64,000 nt of DNA from the NCBI RefSeq assembly GCF_001623875.1, contig NZ_LWAE01000008.1, positions 1 to 64,000 of the forward strand. Reading direction: 5' to 3'. The notes below the pieces were generated by a model. That model did not search any database and was not told the DNA's origin. It worked only from the letters and a program-made list of their open reading frames with translations. A program made the translations under genes and the position numbers. Within the stretch, counting starts at the first letter, position 1. Each line of letters opens with the position of its first letter. Below are positions 19,619 to 29,222 of the stretch, in pieces. Source of the DNA: Clostridium magnum DSM 2767. Lineage in GTDB: Bacteria > Bacillota > Clostridia > Clostridiales > Clostridiaceae.

Positions 19619-20350
19619 ATGAAATTCTTTACAAGACAATTATATGAACAAATGCAGGTTTGGAGCTTTTTAACAAACCTTTTAAATGAAGATGATAACG
19701 ACAATGAAGAAATTAAAAAGTTTTATCAGGAACAAGGAAAGGATTACGAAGTAGAGCAAAGACATATTTATGAAGAAAATTATAAAGAAATAAAGCATTT
19801 TTTATTAGAATATTTACCAGAATCATTAGAATCCATAATTCTCAATGAGCTTTCAGTTTACGGCAAGATGCTAAGTGAAAGTTCAATTATGGAAATGAAA
19901 AAATACATAGATAACTTTAGTAATTTAATGTTTGATGATTCAGATATCAATGTTGGTAAAACATATTCTAAATATTACAAAAGCATAGAAAATTCCTTAC
20001 CCGAAGATATTAGAAGTTTGAATGAAAAATATAATTTTCATGACTCACAAATTACATACTTTGATTATTCGGGTGAAAATAAAATAATTATTAAATTAAG
20101 CTGCGAAGGTAGTTTTCTATCTAATGGTGGATCAGCTGTACTAACTTTCAGTGATATAAAATCTGTGGAACTAAGTGATAACTATGTAGGTAATTGGTGG
20201 CTTTGGAATGAAACTCATTTATCTGATATAGGAAATTTTGATTTTCAAGCATTATTTCATAATTATGATGATAACGGAAGACATTCATTAAATGAATTAA
20301 GGATTATTGCAGACAAAGTTTCATTAGAATTTTTAGATACTGATTCTTAA
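19619..20350 (+). CDS. DUF4085 family protein
   Basis: The 244-residue soluble protein begins MKFFTRQLYEQMQ, which matches my memory of DUF4085 proteins of Firmicutes. A longer frame from TTG 19523 exists, but GGAGGG at 19603 sits 10 nt before ATG 19619, so the shorter start is chosen. The N-terminal half is acidic and helical; the C-terminal half is beta-rich with a FHDSQITYFDY segment. Function is unknown. No operon partners are evident, and a cell-wall-binding fragment follows immediately. Confidence 0.7.
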   Translation: MKFFTRQLYEQMQVWSFLTNLLNEDDNDNEEIKKFYQEQGKDYEVEQRHIYEENYKEIKHFLLEYLPESLESIILNELSVYGKMLSESSIMEMKKYIDNFSNLMFDDSDINVGKTYSKYYKSIENSLPEDIRSLNEKYNFHDSQITYFDYSGENKIIIKLSCEGSFLSNGGSAVLTFSDIKSVELSDNYVGNWWLWNETHLSDIGNFDFQALFHNYDDNGRHSLNELRIIADKVSLEFLDTDS

Positions 20351-20357
20351 TCTGTAG

Positions 20358-20486
20358 CAAGACGCCTACTATGATTATAAAAATGTAAGCGGAGTGGTAG
20401 TAATCAATGGTTATGAATTTGCAGATGCTTTATCTATAGCTCCAGTAGCCGTACAAAAAGGAATACCATGGCATGAATTTGGCTAG
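20358..20486 (+). pseudogene. fragment of a cell wall-binding repeat 2 (CWB2) protein
   Basis: About 42 codons read VSGVVVINGYEFADALSIAP then VAVQKGIP, the signature of one CWB2 repeat (the surface-layer anchoring repeat of Clostridia). There is no start codon or ribosome site, and it stops right after the match, so this is a stump of a deleted surface protein. Confidence 0.65.
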
Positions 20487-20509
20487 AATAATATGAAATC
20501 TCTACTAAT

Positions 20510-20556
20510 AAATTAAAATAGACTAGGTTAGTGCTGATACAGTAAGCTAGTCTATT
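20510..20556 (-). terminator. terminator of the esterase gene
   Basis: On the minus strand AATAGACTAG and CTAGTCTATT form a 10-bp stem, followed by TTTTAATTTATT. It lies 33 nt past the stop of the gene at 20589. Confidence 0.75.
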
Positions 20557-20588
20557 CTAGTCTTGGTGTAAAATATATAAGCATATGT

Positions 20589-21584
20589 TTATAATGGAGA
20601 ATTAAATACTATAAATTTTAACAATCCTTCAGACATAGAAGCAATGTCAGTGTTTGAAATATTTGATAAATCATGTACATTACTATTTAAAGTAATTAAT
20701 TCTGCTTTGACATGTTCTTCAACACATTTATCATAAAGTTCTTCCGAACTTTTATAAGGAACCATCGGATCAAGATTGCTGTGTATTATTAATGTATTTG
20801 GACTTCTCTTACCAACATAATTTATAGGGTTGAATTTTTTTATCACAATATCCTTATCTTTTATTGAATTAAAAATTTTGGTTAAGTCATAATTTAAATT
20901 ATTTGTATTTAAAAGGCTTAAATCAGTTGGACCTGCAAAATCAATTAAATATTTAATTTTAGATGGATATTGGCTTAAATCTTTGTCATCTGTAAACTCA
21001 TCATTGCTACTATAACTAGCTAGAAGAGAAAGGTGGGCGCCTGCCGAGATACCAATAACTCCTATTTCATTTGGATCAAGATTGTAATTAGATTTATTTT
21101 TATATATCCATCTTATAGTATCCTTAACATCTGTAACTTGTTTATTAAAATTAGCTTTACCTCTCATGAGTTCATAAGAAGTACTTATAATTGTATATCC
21201 TTCTTCTCTGAAAGCATTAAGTATAGGACTTAGTGCATTTGGAATACTTTTATCACCATAAACCCAGCTGCCACCGTGAACATATAAAATCACTGGTGAG
21301 GGATCACTATTCTTTTTTAGTGAAGAATAAATATCTAGTGTTAGCGGAATTCCATTAGTATTTTTATATATAATATCCTTGTAATTCATAGATTTGGACA
21401 TTTTTAATCCATCAACTTTTTCAGTTGTCACATTACGATCTTTTAAAGAAATATACTTATCAACTAGTCTATAAGTTAATATGATTCTTTTATGAAAAAT
21501 AGCAATAAAAATAATGAGTAAAGCAACTAAAATAATTAATAACCATTTTAAAAATCTTTTCATTAAATTCCCTATACCTAGCAA
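20589..21584 (-). CDS. membrane-anchored alpha/beta hydrolase (esterase/lipase, BD-FAE-like)
   Basis: The 331-residue protein has an N-terminal membrane anchor (about 12-30, LLIILVALLIIFIAIF) and an extracytoplasmic alpha/beta-hydrolase domain. The oxyanion motif HGGSW, nucleophile motif GISAGAH, a candidate acid in HSNLDPMVPY and a terminal His in NVHDLSN complete a Ser-Asp-His triad. It is likely a carboxylesterase acting at the cell surface; the substrate is unknown. It is a single gene with its own terminator at 20510. Confidence 0.85.
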   Translation of the reverse strand: MLGIGNLMKRFLKWLLIILVALLIIFIAIFHKRIILTYRLVDKYISLKDRNVTTEKVDGLKMSKSMNYKDIIYKNTNGIPLTLDIYSSLKKNSDPSPVILYVHGGSWVYGDKSIPNALSPILNAFREEGYTIISTSYELMRGKANFNKQVTDVKDTIRWIYKNKSNYNLDPNEIGVIGISAGAHLSLLASYSSNDEFTDDKDLSQYPSKIKYLIDFAGPTDLSLLNTNNLNYDLTKIFNSIKDKDIVIKKFNPINYVGKRSPNTLIIHSNLDPMVPYKSSEELYDKCVEEHVKAELITLNSNVHDLSNISNTDIASMSEGLLKFIVFNSPL

Positions 21585-21740
21585 TAAACTTAACTTAAAG
21601 TTTTATTCTTAGGCTTATCCTCCTTATCCATAGGTTGAAAATCACATAATTAGTAAGCTCTATAAACCTAGATTATTTTAAACCAAATATATATATATCA
21701 CTTTCTATGAAAAAAAGCAATAAACATCATAAAGTGATAA

Positions 21741-21827
21741 CAAGCGCACGCAGGCCTTCGCAAGGATCACAGGGGGTAAACTTTGGGAATTTGCTAATAA
21801 TCAATAGTAGAAAAATAAGGTAGAGGA
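21741..21827 (+). repeat. dispersed GGCCTTCGCAA repeat, copy D
   Basis: CAAGCGCACGCAGGCCTTCG, then CAAGGATCACAGGGGGTAAA and a tail TTTGCTAATAATCAATAGTA shared with the copy at 10614. It lies in the long intergenic region 21585-22168, far from the Wadjet locus, so the repeat is not exclusive to it. The remainder of the interval holds only the promoter at 22036. Confidence 0.72.
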
Positions 21828-22035
21828 TTTAATAGAGGTGTTAAAAGAGAAAGGAGCATATTATTTTAGGAGATTCTTTTTTTATTATACATAAGTGGGA
21901 ATTATTAAAGATGTTTATTTTATCATATGTAAGATTATTTTAAATTATAGGTTTATGACATATGGGAAAACTATGATTTTAAATGTAAAATTTTAATTTG
22001 AAAGATTTTGATAATAAGTATTAATTAATAATTAC

Positions 22036-22064
22036 TTGACACTGCAAATAACTTATTGTATGAT
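22036..22064 (+). promoter_or_regulatory. sigma-A promoter of the dioxygenase-nitroreductase operon, with candidate operator
   Basis: TTGACA (22036-22041), a 17-bp spacer and TATGAT (22059-22064) form a near-consensus promoter 105 nt before the ATG. AACTTA and TAAGTT arms flank the -10 (about 22050 and 22078), a possible repressor site. Which regulator binds cannot be told; none is adjacent. Confidence 0.75.
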
Positions 22065-22168
22065 GGTTACATAAAGTAAGTTGATGAAATTTAGTTACAA
22101 TATAGATAATAGTATATTAACTATTAGTTTTGATTAATATAAAAATATTATAAGGAAGGGTGATAGTT

Positions 22169-22933
22169 ATGATTAATTCTTTATTTTTGTGCCATGGTGG
22201 TCCTACTCTTGTAATTGAAAATAATGAGTATACTAATTTTCTTAAAGAATTAGGAGAGAAAACCAAACCTAAAGCTATAGTTGTTTTTACCGCTCATTGG
22301 GAGAATAAAATTACTACAATATCATCAATTGACACATGTTATGAAATGATATATGACTTTTATGGTTTTCAAGAAGAACTTTATTCCATAAAATATGGAG
22401 CTAAGGGATCACCTGAAACAGCATCTAAGATTCAACAGCTGCTAAAATCTCATGGCATAGAAAGTAAATTGGATACAAAAAGAGGATTGGATCACGGAGT
22501 TTGGGACATACTGTATATAATGTATCCAAAGGCTAATATACCTGTTATACAAGTTTCTATTAATCCTTACATGGCAATGAACAGACAATATGATCTTGGT
22601 GAAGCAATTAAAAGCCTGGGTGAAGAAGATATTTTAGTAATAGGAAGTGGATCAACAGTTCATAATTTAGCTACAGTAGACTGGACTGCAGCTGAGCCAG
22701 TGCAGTGGGCTATAGATTTTGATAATTGGCTTATAGAAAAAGTAGAAAATAATGATAAAGATGCACTGTTTTCATATCAAGATTTAGCACCTTATGCAAA
22801 ACGAGCAATACCACGTGAAGAGCATATAGTTCCTTTATTCATAGCCATGGGAAGCGGTCAAAGTAATGAACCCAAGCTCCTGCACAGAAGTTATGCTTAT
22901 GGAACTTTAAGTTATATTTGTTTTCAGTTTTAA
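22169..22933 (+). CDS. LigB-type extradiol dioxygenase (DODA-like)
   Basis: The 254-residue protein is of the class III extradiol ring-cleavage dioxygenase family (4,5-DOPA dioxygenase-like), using non-haem iron. Metal-site candidates are visible: CHGGP near the N-terminus, FTAHWE, GLDHGVWDIL and STVHNLA. A GTG nine bases upstream overlaps the GGAAGGG ribosome site, so ATG 22169 is chosen. It is co-transcribed with the nitroreductase 36 nt downstream, a pairing suggesting detoxification of aromatic or quinone compounds. In a strict anaerobe an oxygen-dependent role is doubtful, so the true reaction is open. Confidence 0.82.
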   Translation: MINSLFLCHGGPTLVIENNEYTNFLKELGEKTKPKAIVVFTAHWENKITTISSIDTCYEMIYDFYGFQEELYSIKYGAKGSPETASKIQQLLKSHGIESKLDTKRGLDHGVWDILYIMYPKANIPVIQVSINPYMAMNRQYDLGEAIKSLGEEDILVIGSGSTVHNLATVDWTAAEPVQWAIDFDNWLIEKVENNDKDALFSYQDLAPYAKRAIPREEHIVPLFIAMGSGQSNEPKLLHRSYAYGTLSYICFQF

Positions 22934-22969
22934 TAATAAAAAGTTTAATATAGAATGGAGGAAATATTT

Positions 22970-23569
22970 ATGAGTAAAGATTTTAATTCTGCAATAAAAG
23001 AAAGAAGATCATTTTATGCAATAACAAAGGATTCACCAATATCTGATGATAGAATAGGAGAAATTATAAATGATGCTGTAAAGTATACTCCAACTGCTTT
23101 TAATTCTCAAAGTGGTAGAGTAGTACTTTTACTAGGAGAAAATCATAATAAAGTATGGGATATAACAAAGGAAATTTTAAGAAAAGTAGTTCCAGCAGAA
23201 AGCTTTTCAACTACTGAAGAGAAGATAAATTCTTTTAGTAATGGATATGGTACAGTTTTATTCTTTGAAGACCAAAACGTCATAGAAGGACTTCAAAATC
23301 AATTTACACTTTATAAAGACAACTTTCCAATTTGGTCGCAGCAGGCTTCAGGTATGCTTCAGTTAGTTGTGTGGACAGCATTAGAAAATGAGGGGTTAGG
23401 TGCTTCACTTCAACATTATAACCCTATTATAGATGAGAAAGTTAATAAGCAATGGAATATACCTGAAAGTTGGAAGTTAATTGCCCAAATGCCATTTGGG
23501 AAACCAGCATCAGAACCAAAGGAAAAACAGTTTCAACCATTAGAAGAGCGTATCAAAGTATTTAAGTAA
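22970..23569 (+). CDS. nitroreductase family protein
   Basis: This is a 199-residue flavin reductase of the nitroreductase superfamily, similar to YdfN/Frm2-type proteins: KERRSFYAI for FMN phosphate binding, TPTAFNSQSGR, and NEGLGASLQHYNP near the C-terminus. An upstream ATG at 22955 lies inside the GGAGG ribosome site, so 22970 is the start. It follows the LigB-type gene in the same operon and probably reduces quinones or nitroaromatics with NAD(P)H. No terminator with a clear T run was seen after it. Confidence 0.88.
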   Translation: MSKDFNSAIKERRSFYAITKDSPISDDRIGEIINDAVKYTPTAFNSQSGRVVLLLGENHNKVWDITKEILRKVVPAESFSTTEEKINSFSNGYGTVLFFEDQNVIEGLQNQFTLYKDNFPIWSQQASGMLQLVVWTALENEGLGASLQHYNPIIDEKVNKQWNIPESWKLIAQMPFGKPASEPKEKQFQPLEERIKVFK

Positions 23570-23578
23570 ATGTTTTTG

Positions 23579-23965
23579 CTATTTATAAGTTCTGATTATT
23601 GCAGCTAGTGCACCTGCTGAGAGATATCCTGTGGGGTGACCATGAGTAATTGCCGCAGCATCACAGCCAACTTGAAAAGCATATTCAGGATCATTATGTA
23701 GAAATAATCCTATTGGAGCAATACGCATTACTCCTCCACAGCCTTTGCTGTCATTGATTGGCTGTTTTATTGTTCCTATTTTACCACTGCTAAGTGCAGT
23801 TAAGCAACTAATACCTGGAGTTCTTTCCGAAAACAATTCTTTATAATTTAAAATACTATCTTTTCCTTCGTAGCGTTGATATTGAAGGATGCAATCATCA
23901 TTATCTCTTGGCATTTTATTAGTCTGTGTATATATCTGCAAACCCCCATTTACCATTAACCTCAA
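23579..23965 (-). pseudogene. ADP-ribosylglycohydrolase family fragment
   Basis: About 128 codons match the middle of ADP-ribosylglycohydrolases: ERTPGISCLTALSSGKIGTI, NDSKGCGGVMRIAPIGLFL and ITHGHPTGYLSAGALAAII. Both ends are missing: the first acidic metal-binding motif and the C-terminal metal-binding motif are absent, and the frame stops right after AAIIRTYK. No ribosome site precedes it. It is a gene stump from a rearrangement that also bounds the small frame at 23919. Confidence 0.7.
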
Positions 23966-24137
23966 ATTGAATTAGTCCACCTTCACACTCTTCTCTTGCT
24001 AAAAATATTTCTTCTGGAAAATAAAGCTGATTATCTTGTGCTTGAAAATATACTTTATTGTCTTTTATTACTCCTTTGTCAGAATTATAAACTCCTGTGT
24101 GATAAATAGTACATTTTTGCATATTGTTACACTTCAA
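23919..24137 (-). CDS. small protein with WG-repeat-like end
   Basis: The 72-codon frame starts at a TTG, or at ATG codon 6 (MQKCTIYHTGVYN). It ends VNGKWGFADIYTD, resembling one WG beta-hairpin repeat. The frame overlaps the neighbouring ADP-ribosylglycohydrolase fragment in another frame. The whole may be the remains of a larger gene. No function is assigned and a ribosome site is not convincing. Confidence 0.35.
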   Translation of the reverse strand: MKCNNMQKCTIYHTGVYNSDKGVIKDNKVYFQAQDNQLYFPEEIFLAREECEGGLIQFEVNGKWGFADIYTD

Positions 24138-24215
24138 CTTATTTTATAGTTTAATTTTAACATATCTCTTTTTTAGATAAAGTACATAAGTATGTCCCAT
24201 TGAAAGTTGCAAAAA

Positions 24216-24252
24216 AATTCACAGGACACTATACAATTAGCTCCTGTGAATT
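24216..24252 (-). terminator. terminator of the nuclease-like gene
   Basis: AATTCACAGGA (24216-24226) pairs with TCCTGTGAATT (24242-24252). On the minus strand it is followed by a run of seven T. It sits 26 nt past the stop at 24278. Confidence 0.82.
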
Positions 24253-24277
24253 GTGACTTTTTAGATTAAATATATTA

Positions 24278-25240
24278 TTAAATTGATAAGTCTGTAAACT
24301 GATTTTCATATAAGGACTCTACAGTATCTTCTTTAGTAATAAAACATTTTAATTTAAAGCTATGGGCTATTTCTCCATTGGTTTTAAGTTTTTCTACATT
24401 TTCTTCGGCTACGTTATTGAAGCCTAGATATTTTGATATTGTGTCTTTTGCTTTATATTCATCTTCACAAGCCACACATATAAGCAGGGTTTCAACATTA
24501 TTTTTACTAATATCAATATTCTCATCATCTAATATGCCATACATCTCATTTGATTCTATATCAAGTAGTCCTAGATCAATTTTATTTCTTAAAATATTTA
24601 CAGTTTCTTCTCTTAAGAATTCGAGTTTATCATACTTTGTATTAGCAACCTTTTCCCTTTGAAAAGAATTATTATTTTTAACACCATAAACAAAGCGAGA
24701 GAAATTAAGTGCATGTCCAACAATACCACTGCCATAACTCGTTTTTCCGTTTTTTTCTTCTCTACTTGTTCCAAATGCACTGGTTCTATACTTTAGTTCT
24801 ATAAGTGCCAATCCATACTTTCCAGCTTTTCCTTTTTTCTTATTAATTGCAACATAATCAAATCTTCCATACCCTATGCCTGGGCAGTTATATTCCATAT
24901 CTGTTATGTAATAATCCGAATCTATTGACGAATTAATGTTATTCAAAATACTCTGTTGAGACATTTTTTCGTTTTTTACTTGCCCTTTAGCATTACCTCC
25001 ATTTTGGTACTCATCTATATATGTTTTAAGTTTAGGAATAGCAGCAAGCCATTCTTTTGCATCATTATTTTTAGGAATAAAATCACATGAATTCAATAAG
25101 TATTTATCATCAAATTTGAAGTTAAATCCATTTCTTGAAGGAGTGATTTTATAGTATATACAAAAAGTTCGTGGGAAAGAAACACTTTTTTCTTCACTAG
25201 TTAGGAAGGTTACAATATTGTTAAACCTATTAATGAGAGT
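24278..25240 (-). pseudogene. PD-(D/E)xK nuclease-like protein, probably 5'-truncated
   Basis: A 272-residue frame from TTG 25096 contains GRFDYVAIN then LALIELKYRT, the D...ExK arrangement of the restriction-endonuclease-like fold; the rest is unassigned. The same frame stays open for another 48 codons upstream to a stop at 25241-25243, with protein-like sequence (RFNNIVTFLTSEEKSVSFPR) but no ATG or ribosome site. The gene therefore looks cut at its 5' end. If intact elsewhere it could be a solitary defence or repair nuclease. Confidence that the DNA is coding is higher than in the function. Confidence 0.55.
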
Positions 25241-25297
25241 TTAGGTACAGGATTCTCAATTGCCCATGGAGCTGTATAATTAAGTTTGACGTAATAG

Positions 25298-25326
25298 AAC
25301 CCTGTAACATCAAAAGTTACAGGGTT
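25298..25326 (-). terminator. hairpin at the end of the EamA gene
   Basis: AACCCTGTAAC and GTTACAGGGTT form a perfect 11-bp stem overlapping the EamA stop codon. The downstream minus side is only moderately T-rich, so termination may be weak. Confidence 0.55.
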
Positions 25327-26264
25327 TTCTCATGATATGCATTTCTGGACGTACCTTCCTCCTGAATTTTACTGTCTTTTTCACCCATTTTTTTATCAGA
25401 ACTATTTATCGTGATTATTGCTGATAAAATAAGAACTATTCCAATTATTTGTCTAATATTCATACTTTCCCCTAAAAAAATGAAGCTAAGAATTACGCCT
25501 TCCAAGGGTTCAAAGGTACTTATTATAGAAGCCTTAGAAGCCCCAATCATACGTATACCCTTTGATAATGAAATAATTCCAATTGCCGTAGAAACAATTG
25601 CAATAAAAACAATTGCAATCCACCCGTCAGATGGCATGTCTACATATATTTCTTCTCTTATACCGCAATAAATAAAGAATGATATTGAGCTAAATAGGTT
25701 TGTATATGCGGCTGTTACTACGGAATCAATTCTATTTATCTTAATTGTCCCTAGTAAAAGAATATAGCTTCCATTAAATATTGCAGCTAGTAAGGATAAT
25801 GTTATTCCTATAATGCTCAGCCCAGAAGAGTTTATAGAAACGGTTAAAAGTAATCCTACAAAAGCTATTATCATAGCCATAGATTGATTTTTACTGATTT
25901 TTTCTTTAAGCACCAAAAATGAGAAAATATTTACCATAAAGGGATAAGAATAAAAAATCATAACATGTAATGATACAGGGATAAATTTAATAGCATTGAA
26001 ATAGAAGATTGTAGTTAAAAAATAAACCAATGCTCCTATTATTATCATAATAATCATTTGCTCTTTTTCAAGTTTACAATTGACTTTTTTTCTATTTATA
26101 AATATATACCCCCAAAGGAATAAAGAGGCTATTAAAAATCGTAAAGCCAACATAAAATTTGGCGTTATTTCATACTGATAAATGAATTTTGCAATAGGAG
26201 CAACAGCTCCAAAACTGGCTGCTGCAAGCAAAGTTATAAGTATACCTTTTATTTCTTTATTCAT
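25317..26264 (-). CDS. EamA/DMT-family transporter
   Basis: The 315-residue protein has ten predicted membrane segments and two EamA repeats (about 5-140 and 150-290), the drug/metabolite transporter family that moves amino acids, nucleotides or drugs. The ATG follows AGAGGTG. It starts 18 nt after the GGDEF-EAL gene in the same direction, so they form an operon, although a functional link is not obvious. The C-terminal 25 residues are a charged cytoplasmic tail. Confidence 0.88.
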   Translation of the reverse strand: MNKEIKGILITLLAAASFGAVAPIAKFIYQYEITPNFMLALRFLIASLFLWGYIFINRKKVNCKLEKEQMIIMIIIGALVYFLTTIFYFNAIKFIPVSLHVMIFYSYPFMVNIFSFLVLKEKISKNQSMAMIIAFVGLLLTVSINSSGLSIIGITLSLLAAIFNGSYILLLGTIKINRIDSVVTAAYTNLFSSISFFIYCGIREEIYVDMPSDGWIAIVFIAIVSTAIGIISLSKGIRMIGASKASIISTFEPLEGVILSFIFLGESMNIRQIIGIVLILSAIITINSSDKKMGEKDSKIQEEGTSRNAYHEKTL

Positions 26265-26282
26265 TTTACACCTCTATTTTTC

Positions 26283-28850
26283 TTAATTTTTGCTAATTTT
26301 TATTAATTTTTCTAAAAAATTATCATTATATACTTTTTCTGCTTCCTCTACCTCTAATGGTTTACTAAAAAGATACCCTTGAATATAGTTGCAGCCAGCT
26401 GTTTTTAGACGTTTATATTGAACTACATCTTCTATACCTTCTGCTACTACTTCTAGATTTAAGCTGTTGGCAAGAGAAATTAAACTGTCCATTACTTTTA
26501 TATTTTCTAATTCTAAAAATTTATCATTTAAGGACTTATCTAATTTTATTTTATCCACTGGTAAAAAGGTCAAATAACTAAGAGAGGAATAACCTGTACC
26601 AAAATCATCTAGTGCAATTTTTACTCCTAATGACTTTAGTCGATTAATAAATGCTATGTTTTCTTTCTTTTTATCTAAAAATATACTTTCTGTTATTTCT
26701 ATATCTATATATTTAGCTTCTACATGCGATTCTTTTAATGTATTTTCTAGAAATTCGATATAATTTAAGTCATTTAATTGTTTTGCAGAAAAATTAATAG
26801 AGATTGGCGTTATATCTAAGCACTTATTTTTCCATATGCTTATTTGCTTTACTGCCTCCTTTGTAACCCATCTTCCAATTTCTACAATTAACCCTGTTTC
26901 TTCTGCTATTGGTATAAACTGTGCTGGAGAAATATGCTCATTTTTTAGTCTTAAAAGAGCTTCAAAACCTACAATTTTTCCTGTAAAGGTACATACCTGT
27001 GGCTGATATAATAGTTTTAATTCATCTTTTTTTATAGACTCTCTTAAAATATTTTCTACTTTGATCTTTTCCTGTAGTTTCTCTGTCATCTCTTCATTAA
27101 AGAACATATAGTTGTTTTTTCCTATATTCTTTACTCTATACATGGCCATATCTGCATTTATAAGCAATTTACTAACTTTATAGCTATCAAAAGGGTACAG
27201 AGTAATCCCCATACTACAGCTTAGGTAGGTTTCCTGACCTTCAATTATTAGCTTGTTTTTAAATATATTCATTATCTGTTTTGCATAATTCTCGATTAGA
27301 GCAATATCTTTTTCACCTTCTATTAAAATCAAAAATTCATCTCCACCAAATCTTGATACAAACATCTTTTCATCCTTAATATATTCAAGCTCTTCTGCCA
27401 CTTTTTTCAATACTTTATCGCCATATAAATGACCTAAAGTATCATTAATACCTTTGAAGTTATCAACATCTAAGAGCATCACAGCACCATATTTATTTTC
27501 ACTTATACCTTCTTCTAGTTTTTTTACAAACATTCTTCGATTCGGCAGGTTTGTTAAAGAATCATGGTAAGCAATGTGTTCTAATTCTCCCCTTAAACTT
27601 TCTAATTTTTCTGTGTAGCTCTGTATTTCATCATATTGAGCTCTAAGCTCTTCCTCTGATGCTGCTAGCTGTTGATAGGTTGCTAATATTTCTTCATTTG
27701 AAGCCTGCAGTTCTTCTTGATGTTCTCTTAGTTGATAAAAATAGCTAGATGTCTTATCTAGTATATTGTTTATAGAAGAAGCTACGCCGAAAAAAGTATC
27801 ACTTTCTGATAAAGAAAGTCTATATTGAATATTTTTCTCTATATCAATTTGGTTAATGCATTTATCTAATTCTTTTACAGGTTTGATAATATTTTTATTT
27901 TTTACCCATAAAAGCATTAAAATCATTATAATAGCTATAATAGACGACTTTATGGAGAGCATATAAATGGAGTAATAAACTTTTTCTGTGGAAAGGCTTA
28001 GTACAAGGACGTTACTAATTTCTCCGTTATGAACTACAGGAACATATATTGTCAATGCTTTTGTATCTACTTTTTTATAAGAAGAGTCTTTTGTAGATAT
28101 CATCCCTTTGAGTGCCTCTTCCATTTCTTGCTCTTTATCCTTATCATATACAGTTCCTATATCTTTTATATTTGAATCTGCAATGGCTTTTAAGTTTTTG
28201 TCAACAAAAGTTACATGAAGAACATTTTCTCCCGGTGACAATTTTTCAACTAAAGTTTGATAGTCAAATTTTCGTGTAAGACTTTTTACTGCATTGGCAC
28301 TTATACCTATTTGGATAAAGGTACCGTCAGAGTTTCTTAAGTATCCATATTTTTTATAGTTAAATGACTCTGTATCCATTCGTATTTCTTCCATGTATTC
28401 ATTTTTGCCACTTATTCTAAAGTTTTCTACGGGATGATCTTTTGGTGATTTCCAACCCAAATAGCTATCAATATTTGTATATATAATCGTACCTTCTGGA
28501 GAATACCAGTCGATTTCGCATACATCAAGATCATTTGCCATTTTTTTTAACAAGTCATTATTTAAATTTTTTTGATTCATTATTACAACTTTTCCAACTG
28601 CTCTAATTTTTTCTTCTATCATTTTGTTAACCATTTCTAATGAATCAGCATTTCCTTGTACCTGTAAAACAGTTTGTTTGGCTAGGCTTATTCCATTCTG
28701 TTTCATCTGCGTTAATAGCAAACTTTTACTTGTGTAATAACTAATTGTACTTATTATAAATATGGCAATCAATCCGATGAATAAAGGCGTATAAATTAAT
28801 TTATATTTGTTTACTATAGTAGTTTTCATTCGTTTTTTTGAATTACCCAT
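26283..28850 (-). CDS. membrane GGDEF-EAL cyclic-di-GMP protein
   Basis: The 855-residue protein has a membrane segment near 15-35, an extracellular sensor region (about 36-295, Cache-like), a second membrane segment (about 297-317), a coiled coil (375-430), a GGDEF domain and an EAL domain. The GGDEF motif is intact (RFGGDEF, about 500), so cyclase activity is plausible. The EAL signature is intact (GFEALLR, about 627), with NFSAKQL, IEITES, LDDFGTGYSS and AEGIE, so phosphodiesterase activity is also plausible. It would set cyclic-di-GMP in response to an external signal. It heads a two-gene operon with the EamA transporter. Confidence 0.92.
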   Translation of the reverse strand: MGNSKKRMKTTIVNKYKLIYTPLFIGLIAIFIISTISYYTSKSLLLTQMKQNGISLAKQTVLQVQGNADSLEMVNKMIEEKIRAVGKVVIMNQKNLNNDLLKKMANDLDVCEIDWYSPEGTIIYTNIDSYLGWKSPKDHPVENFRISGKNEYMEEIRMDTESFNYKKYGYLRNSDGTFIQIGISANAVKSLTRKFDYQTLVEKLSPGENVLHVTFVDKNLKAIADSNIKDIGTVYDKDKEQEMEEALKGMISTKDSSYKKVDTKALTIYVPVVHNGEISNVLVLSLSTEKVYYSIYMLSIKSSIIAIIMILMLLWVKNKNIIKPVKELDKCINQIDIEKNIQYRLSLSESDTFFGVASSINNILDKTSSYFYQLREHQEELQASNEEILATYQQLAASEEELRAQYDEIQSYTEKLESLRGELEHIAYHDSLTNLPNRRMFVKKLEEGISENKYGAVMLLDVDNFKGINDTLGHLYGDKVLKKVAEELEYIKDEKMFVSRFGGDEFLILIEGEKDIALIENYAKQIMNIFKNKLIIEGQETYLSCSMGITLYPFDSYKVSKLLINADMAMYRVKNIGKNNYMFFNEEMTEKLQEKIKVENILRESIKKDELKLLYQPQVCTFTGKIVGFEALLRLKNEHISPAQFIPIAEETGLIVEIGRWVTKEAVKQISIWKNKCLDITPISINFSAKQLNDLNYIEFLENTLKESHVEAKYIDIEITESIFLDKKKENIAFINRLKSLGVKIALDDFGTGYSSLSYLTFLPVDKIKLDKSLNDKFLELENIKVMDSLISLANSLNLEVVAEGIEDVVQYKRLKTAGCNYIQGYLFSKPLEVEEAEKVYNDNFLEKLIKISKN

Positions 28851-29179
28851 AACGTTCTCCTTTTTGAATTGACAAAATAGGCTCTAAAGTATACCGTACT
28901 GTATTTTAAATTAATTCAATTGATTAACATAAATACAATAAAATACGGGTATTATTGACAAATTAATTATTAATTAATTATAATTTAAATATTATATCAA
29001 AACAAGAGGGGTGTTAAGGAACAAATAAAAAATAATTTGAAAAATCGGATAAATCTAAAAAATAAAAAAGTCATAATAAAAAGATATTATAACTTTCTTA
29101 TTAGCCAGTTTATTAGATAAAAGACAGACTGGTATTCCACAAGCAGTTAGTTAAAATAAAGGCGTGAATGTATATTAGG

Positions 29180-29221
29180 AAATAGCCTAAGTAGAGAGAG
29201 GACTACTTAGGCTATTTTTTA
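29180..29221 (+). terminator. terminator hairpin directly before the intron remnant
   Basis: AAATAGCCTAAGTAG (29180-29194) and CTACTTAGGCTATTT (29203-29217) pair perfectly, then T residues follow. No gene reading into it was recognised; 28851-29179 is otherwise empty apart from AT-rich sequence. Confidence 0.8.
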
Positions 29222-29222
29222 T

